Assembly (NCBI GenBank): GCA_000733355.1
Contig: JNVV01000006.1
Location: 875,803-939,802 of the forward strand
DNA from: Falciphora oryzae
Taxonomy: Eukaryota > Ascomycota > Sordariomycetes > Magnaporthales > Magnaporthaceae
Direction of reading: 5' to 3'
DNA length: 64,000 nucleotides
In this document: positions 55,532 to 64,000 of the stretch, one piece after another
Layout of the letters: every line of letters starts with the position of its first letter
Numbering within the stretch: the stretch's first letter is position 1
Program-made: the position numbers and the translations under genes
The notes under the pieces: model-generated
Told to the model about the DNA's origin: nothing
Database searches by the model: none
The model's input: only the letters and a program-made list of their open reading frames with translations

Positions 55532-58500
55532 TCAAGAGATCTCCGGCCGGGCGGATTCAGACCGTGATGCATCGTCCGAGCCGTCTGCCTCATCATACAT
55601 GGCCAAGATCCTCTTCAGGAGATCACGAGGTTGTTCGGCAGGCGGATCGTCTTCATGACCTTCGCTCCCTTCCTCTTCACCGGGCATCGCTATGTTTGCT
55701 CGCACAAACTCGCGCGCGGCTCTCTCTGCTACCTCGAGTCGCTTCTCCTCCTCAGGCGACAGCCTCGTGAGCGCCGAGATATTCTCACCGCGAGCCATGT
55801 ACAAGTTGAGGGCTTCCGCTCGCCGCACGATCTTATCATCGACCCCGTTCATCCACGCGCACCAGGTGCCGAAACTAGACGTGCTGCGGCCAGGAACCAG
55901 GTTGTACAAGAACGTGACTTGGTTCTCGCGTTCTCTGGCCTCGAAGTCGACTCTGACGTCCATGTGTGCGTAGCCGATGTTGGGTGTCTCGTCGAGGATG
56001 TGCTGCTCGAATATCTCGTGGAAATGGGTTGCCGCCAGAACTTTTGGCCTCTTGTCTTCATCTCTAGTCGCAAAGTACCAGAATAGCGCCGCCGCCAAAG
56101 CCGCACCGTCGATGGGATTGGTGCCCTTTCCGAACTCGTCCGCAAGCACGAGACTGCGACAAGTTACAAGGTTCATCGCGAATGCCGCCTGTCGCATGTC
56201 AGTAGCAAAGGCGCTTTCATCTCCCGCCACGCTCTCCCGGGTCGTAATCCTCGTCAGTATCTTGTCGACTATGCCAAGCCTGGCCCTCTCCGCGGGCACG
56301 AAGCTTCCGACATGGGCGAGATAAACAATGAGAGCCACTTGTTTTAGAAACACGCTCTTCCCCGAATGGTTCGGCCCCGTGAGGATTAGCATGCTTGGCG
56401 TCTTCTCGCTGTCTTGGCTGCTGGGAGCCTGGGAGCCTCCTTGGCCGGAGCCACCGACTAGCTGGCAATCGTTGGCAATAAACGACGGCACCACAAGCTC
56501 CTGGAGTAGGTGTCGGCCATCCTTGATGTCGATGACATTCTCGTCTGTCATCTCTGGCGCTGAGAGGTCGTATTGCTGAGCAGCGCCAGCCAGGGCCACG
56601 AAGCTGTCCAGTTCTCCCCACAAGCTGGACACCGATAGTATGGCGTCTTTGTGCGCTATAACCCTCAGCCGGAGCTCATGCAGGATCTCGATCTGCCGAT
56701 CTAGGTATGTCAGTTAGCACAGTCACCTCGCTTACTCGTCTTACGCGTAAAGCTTACCATTGATCTGGGAGACGATGTCACCGTAGACCTCGTCCAGCTC
56801 TCTCATGTGGTGATTCTTGAAGTACATGCCGTTCTCGTGCACGAACTTCCTCTCCCAGTAATCATCGGGGCCCGACCCTGCACCGTCATAAACTGGCTCG
56901 CCCGTCTCCGGGTTCATAGAGACAACGGTCAGGAAGCCGAGCTGATGGTAGTAGATGCAGCGCTGGATGTACTGCGTCGCCCACTGCGGGACACCCATCG
57001 CAACCTGCCGGGCAATCTCGACAAGAAAGCTCTCCATGCCGTTGAATCGATGATTCAGCTCATCAAGCGCTTGGTCAACCCCGTGGCAAACCACAGTCTT
57101 GCCGGCCGCCTCCGACGCTTCGAAGTCAACTATATCGGAAATCACCTTTCCGATATGCATCAAGTCGCTCGGTTCCACGCCTTCAAGAATCTGGAGAATC
57201 GGGCGCTGTTAGTATCTGGAGATATGGGGTAGGGGTAGGCCGCGATCCGCCCGGGCAAGGCGTGCGGACAGGAATCCAGACACCACCTACCCTTTTTGTA
57301 ATATCTAGCTCTTCGCCCCCAGCCAGAGTCCGCACAAGGTCGAAAATCTCGACACTGAATCTAGAAAAGTACTGCAAGCTCTGCCACACGCTCCTCTTCG
57401 CTGAGGTCTGTGCTGAGGGCTTGTCTACTCCTTTCTGGACGTTGCCCATGACTGTTTTCATGTTCCGGATCATCTTTAGCTTCTTGGTTAGAAGGTGGTA
57501 GGTCTCACTGTTGTCCGGCCGCGTCAGCACGGCAACGGTCTGATGCCTCTTCCGGAGGGCGTCCATGTTGGTGCTTGGACGAAGAAATGCCTGCTTGAGC
57601 CTAAATTTCCCCTGAGGTGTACACGCGTGCCTCTGGAAAAGGCCATAGATGGATAGGCTCTCCTTGGCGCCCGAGTCTGCTCTGCTGGGGTTGTTCATCT
57701 GGTTGTTTGGGTGAGACTCGGAGCGAATAATTTGAAGAGCGTCCAAGGTGTCCTGATTCACAAGCATCGAGTCGGCGAGATCGAACATGCTGACGGATTT
57801 GATGTTGTGCGCAGACGCGGCACCTGGGTCTTGAGCCAGGTACTCAGAGGCCCTCCGGCGCTGAAGCTCGCCCATTACGGCGCCAGCACACCCGATCTGC
57901 GACTATGTCAGTCAAGCAATGCCGTTGGATGGTCAACAAGAGTATCCTTACCGAGATGTGACTCTGGAGGTTGATCAAAGACCCGAGCCTCAGGCTTGCC
58001 TGGACTTGGCCCAGCTGTGGCCCATTCTCTTCGAGATCCATTGGGTCACATTCACCAGCGGTAGTCATGAGAAGATCTGGATGGCTGGAAGAGTCGAGCT
58101 TCAGTTTGATAAGTCTCGCCTTAGCCGTGTGGGGATCGAACTCGGACGACCCTGTCGCCCGGAAAACGTAGGCTCCGTTGATGGTGCCTCCTGTGGGCTG
58201 TTAGCATGAGGAACAGGGGGTAAACGGGAAACGCACTGAACTCACTACGGCTGTTCCCCTGGATGCCTGAGGCACTTTGCTCCAGGTACGAGACCAACTC
58301 GTCCGAGGCGCGGTTCGGCACAATGACGACCGTGGGCTGTACATGGACCAGGAGTGACTGAACGAGCTCCATACCTCCCGAGGTATCTTGCTGGACAAAC
58401 AGGCTTTTGTCCACAGAGGTGTAGTAGGCAGACCCGAAGCTCCCATTGTTTCGAAGTTCTAGGGCGAGAATGACGTCGTCCTGGGAGCCCTCGTACTCAT

Positions 58501-58810
58501 CATGCTCCGTCGCGGAATCGCTTTCGGCCAAGGTTCGGGGCTCATCTTCCCTCTGGCGAAGCGGAATGGTGTAAGGTAAGGCCTGTGGGCGCCTCGCATT
58601 GAAGGATTGAAGTGGAACTGACGAGGCGGGCGTGGATGCAAGAAAGCTCGGCGGATTCGCAGGCGACGGCACCTGGGGAGTGCTCAGGCTGGACCTAGAT
58701 AATGGCGAAGGCCCGATGTTCTGGCGACGCGCTGGACGGCCGTTGGATGACGAAGATGCCTCATGGCGTCTCTTCAGGCCTCTTGGCGCAGGCCGTCTGC
58801 CTGAAGGCAT
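55532..58810 (-). CDS. MSH5: Meiotic MutS homologue Msh5
   Basis: Partner of Msh4 in the MutSgamma clamp that stabilises recombination intermediates for crossovers in meiosis. Exons (minus): 58810-58246, 58190-57952, 57896-57291, 57190-56758, 56700-55532; 3012 nt, 1003 aa. The N-terminus is disordered. Then NNGSFGSAYYTSVDKSLFVQ begins the connector-like part, IGCAGAVMGELQRRRASEYL and FDLADSMLVNQDTLDALQII the core lever region. The ATPase has Walker A TGPNHSGKSVFLKQ near 724, then VYLAHVGSFVPAERARLGIV, Walker B LVLADEFGKGTNPIDG near 803 and THFHEIFEQHIL. FGKGT (rather than the LGRGT of Msh2-4/6) and the absence of a mismatch-recognition F-x-E domain identify Msh5. All introns are GT-AG with clear branch motifs such as GCTAAC. 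Confidence 0.95.
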
Positions 58811-59603
58811 CTTGGGTCGACGGCGAGGCTGCTGTCAGGTGTGCGTATAGTGGATAGGCAGGATACGGGGGAATAACGGCGGATCGCCAGTTCGCGAATG
58901 GCACTCTCCGTGAACCTAGCGAAGGCGAGAGGAGGCCTGTAGTTGCCGGTAGATATCGCTGCGACTTGGAGCCACGACAAATACACTCAAATTCCGTTCA
59001 GGCCGGACCGGATATTGAGCTCTGCTGCCAGTCAACCTGGGCGGTGCTCCCGCCTAGGTTGCTGGGTCACGGAATAAATGTGACATGGCAAATACCAGCC
59101 CAAGGCGGTACAATCATCGATTTCATCCAGTCATCCAATCATGCTGCCCCCTAGGCACCAGCTGCATTGGGTGCCTCAACCGGCCGGGCAGCCTGTCGCA
59201 CCTTCTCCGGAAGGTCTGAAGCGGTTGGGCAATCACCATCACTACCAAATTGGGAAGGAGCGAGAGAGTGCGATATTGATACGGCGGCCGGAATGCTCTG
59301 CACTAAACGGGATGCTATCCAATCTGCATAAACCAACGACGGGCGCTCTGTGGAAGATCGTGATCGTAGCTGCTCGCGGGGCATTTGAACTAGAACATCG
59401 CCTGAGCTCGTCGCGAAAGAGTAAGGCCCCTCGGTCTGTGCATGTCCTCGAAACGGAGACGAGAGTTTCCAGGCAAGGCGGGGTGTATGATTGAAGCATC
59501 GTGAGACAAGTACCTAGTAGTTACCTACGTCGGTAGGTGTCTATCTCGAGTAGATAGGCACACATGTGAGCATGTCCACGGCCGGAGCGCTTGGCGACGT
59601 CCT
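58811..59603. other. Intergenic, MSH5 promoter and EMC5 3' flank
   Basis: About 790 bp. Near 59510-59555 there is a cluster of ACCTA/TAGGT and TCTATCTCGAGTAGATAG, the latter a near-palindrome. No gene. Confidence 0.5.
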
Positions 59604-60208
59604 TCAAGCCTTCGACTCTCCGCCGGACTTGACCCAGCAGGCAAACTCCTTCCTCTGCCTCCGTATATCGACAAACGCGGGCCGAGACTCGAGGTACCGG
59701 AACGGGTTTCCGATGAACTCCCTGGCCGCCTCCTCGCTGTCGCCGCCAGCAGCCAGGAACCCCTCGGGGCCCTCGCGCTCGATCTTGCCGGCCCACTCGC
59801 GCCACTGGATCGGCCGGAGGGGCGGCGTGTTCAGCACCAGGCCGAGGCACATCACCACCAGCGCCACCACCGCCTCGATTGATATGTCGACGGGCAGCGA
59901 CGACGAGGCCGCCGCCGCCGCCGCCGCCGCCGCTCCGGTGCCCGAGGCCGACGAGGATGCCGCGGCTGAAGGGGAGGTCGTCGACTGCTGCAGGGCCGAG
60001 TGCTCGTGCGCCGAGTAGCAGCTGTTGATTTTGCCCGCCGCGTGTGGGCGTCTCGGTCAGCATATTTACAGTGATACCCGGGCACGCCTGGCCGGTCCGG
60101 CGGGCAAAAAAGGCCCCGATGTCGAGTGTGCCAACCTAGCTCGCAGACTTACGCGTGAGCCAGCAGAACAAGACCAAAGGTCGTTATGGACTTTGATATC
60201 CACGTCAT
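59604..60208 (-). CDS. EMC5: ER membrane protein complex subunit 5 (MMGT type)
   Basis: Small two-span subunit of the EMC insertase in the ER membrane. Exons (minus): 60208-60153 and 60021-59604; 474 nt, 157 aa. Exon 1 gives MTWISKSITTFGLVLLAHA (first membrane span), and the phase-2 join restores the conserved AHA|CYSAHEHSALQQS. A fungal Ser/Ala-rich luminal insert with a run of nine Ala follows, then LPVDISIEAVVALVVMCLGL (second span), the signature VLNTPPLRPIQWREWAGKIE, and GNPFRYLESRPAFVDIRRQR at the end. The length and all blocks match fungal Emc5. The gene is split over two ORFs of different phase and would be missed by simple ORF calling. Confidence 0.93.
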
Positions 60209-61519
60209 GCCTGCTACTGCTGGGTGCTCTGGGCAATTGGCGACAACCAGGTGGCCGGTTATGTTGAGTAGGCGGCTGATGTGGTCGTTCAGGTATCGAC
60301 TTATGCGACTGTCCTGATCTCTAGCAGGGAACACGGGTGACGTCGTGGGCGCGCTCACTTTGGCTTGGTGGAGTGCCTCTTTAGTTGCATACCTAGGTTG
60401 ACGGATCAAAGCTCCCTGTTATGCATATATCCAGCATCGCTCCATTATTTTTATTGGCAAACCCGAACGACATTCCCCGGCTCCTCTCAAAACAAAGGAA
60501 TCCTAGGGAAAACCACAGCAACTCCTTCATCATTGAAGAGAAACTTTTGCCACAAGCTCTCAAGATAGGCCTGCTGTCAACTTGCTTTCTTGCTACCCTT
60601 CTAGGACTCTGGAGACTGTTGTCACTCGTCTTTTTTTTTTCCTTATTTGGCCCCAGTCTGCGCATACAATGTGCCCATTGTGCGGCGGACAGACAATGCC
60701 ATTGTCTCGAAATGCTTCAGCGCCGCTGTGCCTTCCGTTTGCGACAATCAACACGCCCGCGATCACGGATGAGACGGAGCCATTTGTCGGACAGGATTGA
60801 CGCTCAAGAAAGAGCCATCACAATGAACGGTCAGGAATTCCTATTCAAACTAGATCATGGCGAGAAATCCGCGTGAAATCAACCTAGGCAAATACCCAAA
60901 CCCCAATATCCCGTCATGGTACATACCTATTTTCCGTTTCCAAATTTCCCATCCATTATCCAAGATTCCATTGCCACCCTTGCCGAATCGCCAGGAATGC
61001 ACCTATAACGCCGCCCCTTTATTTCCCATCCAGACGTGGAGAGTTCCTGGAGACACATGGGCCTGGCCGCCCAGCTCAGATGAGATGAAATACAGAAGAA
61101 GAAGAGCAACACCAACGGAGAAAGGAAAGAAAGAGAGAGAAACACGTGTTTTGAAAGGAAACAACCGTCGCACCGAAAAGCACTCCACGAAAACACACCG
61201 AAAGAACAAGAGATGTTGGGCTGGGTTTTAGTACAAAGGGCGCGCAAAAAAAAAAAAAAACGAAAAAAAAAAAAAAACACATTCCAATGGAGACTCCGAC
61301 CATGATTGGACGCCATGTTGCCCACCCGATGCGAAGTCTCGAGAAGAAGGAAAAGAAAAAAGCGGAAAAGCTTTCGTCGACGGAAAGGCGATGGTATGCG
61401 CAGCTGCCTCTCACGCGCCGGGCTGGCGGACTGGCGAGTGAACGATCAGAGGCGGCGCGTCACAAAGCTGCATCCATCCCGCCCAGTCTGCCATGACAGC
61501 ACTTGTCAGCGTGGGGGGC
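60209..61519. other. Intergenic, EMC5 promoter and HMG-gene 3' flank
   Basis: About 1.3 kb, relatively AT-rich, with two adjacent A15-16 runs at about 61247-61276. ORFs at 60421-60876 and 60857-61231 lack recognisable features. No gene supported. Confidence 0.5.
61247..61276 (-). repeat. Two adjacent poly(A)/(T) runs
   Basis: Two A runs separated by CG on the plus strand; T runs on the sense strand of the HMG gene, about 245 bp past its stop. Confidence 0.85.
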
Positions 61520-63412
61520 CTAGTGATCGCCCTCGGCGGGCCAGTCGGTGATCTCCCACTCGTCGAACTCGTGGGCGCCGCCGGCCATCAGTGTTTCGTT
61601 GAGGCCTCCCAGCGCGCCGAGCTCGGGCGCCGCCAGGTGCTCGGTCTTGCCCTTCATGTCGAAGGAGGCATACTCGGACGGCGCCGAGGCCACTGGCACA
61701 TCCATCGGGCCCAGGAGGCTCGGGTCCACCAGCGGGGGCTCCGAGGCCTGGCGGCTGGACTGCAGCTCCTGCTTCTGGCCCGCGAGGTGGTAGCTCTGGC
61801 CGTAGAACTGCGGCTGGTGGCGCGGCTGGTGGTGCTGCTGGTGGTACTGCTGGCCGTACTGCTGGTGAGGCGCGACGTGGTAGTTGCCCGCGCCGTTCGC
61901 GAAGCTGCCTTCGCCGTCCGGGAGGAGGTCGCTCGGCGAGTATATCAACTCGGCGTGCGCTGGCGCCGGGCTGTGGCGGCCGGGGAGGCCATGGTGGTGA
62001 TTGAAGTGGTCACCGCCTCCCGTAAGGCCGTCGTAGGCCAGTCTCATGTGAGAGCTCTGGCCCGCGTGCATGTGCGCCATATCCAGCCTCGACGGCACGT
62101 GCGGCTCACCTCGGCCCGTGTACCCGCGGAATGGCATGCTCCCGGGGGGAGTGTTGAAGTCGAAGTCGGGCATGGCATGGACGCCCAGCGGCTGGGGGTA
62201 CGGCGAGCCGGGCGGGTACCTCTGCGACTGGTAGGGCGAGTGGCTCGCGGGCGATCCGCCGAACCTCCTGTACTGGCCGGGCGGCGAGGCGTGGCGGGAA
62301 GGCATGTCGGACGTGCCCATGGAGGGCGTGTGCTCGCGGCTCATGTGCCCAATGCTCTCCTGAAAGGCCGGGTCCTCCTCTCGGTGGACGCGCCTGAAGG
62401 TCCAGTTGGGGTCGTCGTCTTCCTCGTCCTCCTCCTGGGCCTTCTTGCCCCGCGGCTTGGCCGGCTTGAACTTGTAGTCGGGCCAAGCCGCCTTGTGCCC
62501 GGAGCGGTCCAGTTTGGCCAGTCTCTCGAACTCAGCCTTGAAGTCTTCCGACTCAAGGTGCCGCCAGCTGTCGCCGCAGACCCGAGAGACGATCTGGTGG
62601 TTGTCCTGGCCGCAGTGCTTCTTGGTTATGGCCTGGTACGCCTTGCGGTACAGCATGAAGGAGTTCATCGGGCGCTTGATCCGGCCCCGGTCCTTGACGC
62701 CCATGCGGTCGATCTCCTGGTGCCGCTCCTGGACCGTCCGGGTCACGTACTTGTGCATGTCCTCGACCTCGACACCCATCTCCACGGCCAGCTCGCTCAG
62801 GGGCTTGGTGATGACCAAGTCTCTGGCGGACTTGTTCTTGGTCTTCTTCCTGCGCGGCGACTCGGGCTCGGGCGAGTTGTGCTCGGACGAATCGTTGCCC
62901 GTCGGGAGCTTGCGTCTGGCGGCTGCTCGCACGCTGCGGCGCTTGGGCGTCGGGGGCGACGTGGCTGGGGTGCCGTATGGCTGGGTTCGGGTTGCCTACC
63001 TAGCTGTCAGCCTGGCTGTCTAGCACTTGCAAGGGCGAAATCGACCTGGAAATGGAGAGGGTTGGTCAAGACTCACATCATGAGACTGGATCTCATCTGG
63101 GAGGGGCCCGTAGGGGCTCGGGTTCAAGCCGCTGCCGTACGAGGGCTGGTGGCCGGGCTGGCTGCCATAGCCTGACTGCGGCAGCGTGAGCCCGAGGTCT
63201 GTGTGGTCCGGGCTTCCGGACTCGCCGGCGCGGGACTGGATGGGAGGCGTCGAGTATCGCGAGGGAGGTAGCGACAGCGTGTGGCGCGGCGGGTCGGCCG
63301 TCGGCGTCATGTTGCGTGGATAGGAGGTGGCCGCGTTGTGGTTGGCCAGCTCCTGAAGGCCGTAGGTGTCGTGCTGAGACGGCGCCGGCGACGGCGGGGC
63401 GGTCGGATCCAT
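61520..63412 (-). CDS. HMG-box transcription factor (possible FMF-1/PaHMG5-type)
   Basis: DNA-binding regulator with one HMG box. Exons (minus): 63412-63077 and 62995-61520; 1812 nt, 603 aa. Exon 1 (MDPTAPPSPAPSQHDTYGLQ onward) is Pro/Ser-rich. The join is SHD|ATRTQPYGTPATSPPTPKRR, then a basic stretch SPRRKKTKNKSARD. The HMG box covers about residues 215-290: RIKRPMNSFMLYRKAYQAIT, KKHCGQDNHQIVSRVCGDSW, KAEFERLAKLDRSGHKAAWP and DYKFKPAKPR. The C-terminal half is disordered and rich in His/Gln/Pro/Tyr and may be an activation region. The box is of the MATA/Sox-like sequence-specific class (RPMNSF, conserved W). Resemblance to the fungal fertility regulators FMF-1/PaHMG5 is from memory and not firm. 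The start codon at 63412 is one of several possible. Confidence 0.8.
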
Positions 63413-64000
63413 GTCGTCGACGCGGATCGGCTGACGAGTTCTTTGGAGCGTTGATTGGATCTCGATGGCGCAGGGGGGTTGGTTGCTTCGCAGGGCAGAT
63501 GGTGTTTTGGGCCCCCTTCCAGTCGACAATAAGGCAATGCCCCTTGTTTTATTACGGAGGGTGGATGGGCTGTGGTAGTCCTCAAGGCGAAGCGATCTGA
63601 TTGCAGAGAGGCATGAAAGGAGCTTGTCGAGCGGCTGTCCTGCACAACTAGCTTCTTCTCTTGCGCGCGCCGCGTCGTGAAAGAGCGAGCTGAAAGAGAT
63701 TGTTCTGGAGGAAGAGAGGAGGTGGGAGCAGGAGAGGGCAAAGAAAGAGACAGATGGGTCGATGCCTTTGATATAAGCTGGGCCAGGTCGGGGAGGAGAG
63801 CCGTTAAAGAAGTGGAAGACTGTTGTTGCTGGCTGCGGTTCTGCTGGCGTTCGGGGTCACGGCTGTGCTTTAAAAGCACCCACGGTCAGTCACCATCGTC
63901 GGGCGCCGCTCAGCGTCGCGCGGCGGAACCCGCAGCGCGCAGGACTTACACGAACAGGGAACCCGGAGAGCGGTCAAACGCGCAGACGAATCAGCGACGA
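63413..64000. other. 5' flank of the HMG gene to the window end
   Basis: About 590 bp, presumably 5' UTR and promoter of the HMG gene. No further gene begins in view. Confidence 0.5.

Noticed and set aside
60421..61231. Two plus-strand ORFs of 124-151 codons between EMC5 and the HMG gene
   Set aside because: AT-rich flank, no domain, no splice context; likely untranslated sequence.
61493..63175. 560-codon plus-strand ORF at the right end
   Set aside because: Antisense of the HMG-box gene, and it runs across that gene's intron without any sign of its own conservation.

Overview
This window is nuclear DNA of a filamentous ascomycete, most likely a Sordariomycete. The evidence is GC-rich genes with several 50-150 bp introns (GTRNGN donors, CTRAC-like branch points, YAG acceptors), intergenic gaps of 0.3-2.8 kb, no operons, and typical fungal proteins (CFEM, Sla1, Hem25, Prp46, Yea4-type transporter). 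I cannot name the species. I recognised no tRNA, rRNA, CRISPR array, prophage or intact transposon.

Layout. 0-9.6 kb: Orc1 (replication origin licensing, +), Prp46 (spliceosome WD40, -), a Nas6/gankyrin-like proteasome chaperone (+, seven exons), and a TMF/Sgm1 golgin (-). 11.7-18.6 kb: alkaline ceramidase (+), prefoldin subunit 1 (+), and a coiled-coil DUF8035-type protein (+). 19.4-26.4 kb: mitochondrial glycine carrier Hem25 (-), COG complex subunit 8 (-), a TLC-domain membrane protein (+), and a secreted glycine-rich protein (-). 28.7-43.6 kb: four large minus-strand genes, namely Sla1 (endocytic actin scaffold), AMP deaminase, a UDP-GlcNAc transporter and PP2A regulatory subunit B55. 45-53 kb: an accessory-looking stretch with an unrecognised 337-aa protein, a cysteine-rich GPI-type protein, a short GNAT acetyltransferase, a CFEM GPI-type protein and a small Asn/Gly-rich GPI-type protein. 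55.5-63.4 kb: meiotic MutS homologue Msh5 (-), EMC5 (-) and an HMG-box transcription factor (-).

The genes are mostly unrelated housekeeping functions. Loose themes are membrane and secretory traffic (TMF, COG8, Sla1, EMC5, ceramidase, sugar-nucleotide transporter), a run of predicted cell-surface proteins at 47-53 kb, and a possible sexual-development pair (Msh5 and the HMG protein). All exon structures were assembled by hand from reading frame, splice signals and family alignment from memory. Internal joins are stronger than start codons.

The most notable sequence-level observations are a 3-nt microexon in the ceramidase, a GC-AG intron in the B55 gene, nine Prk1-type phosphorylation motifs in the Sla1 tail, long sense-strand T-tracts downstream of several genes, and two small glycine-rich secreted proteins, one of which has almost no ATG-initiated ORF. 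I did not find a clearly new multi-gene system.
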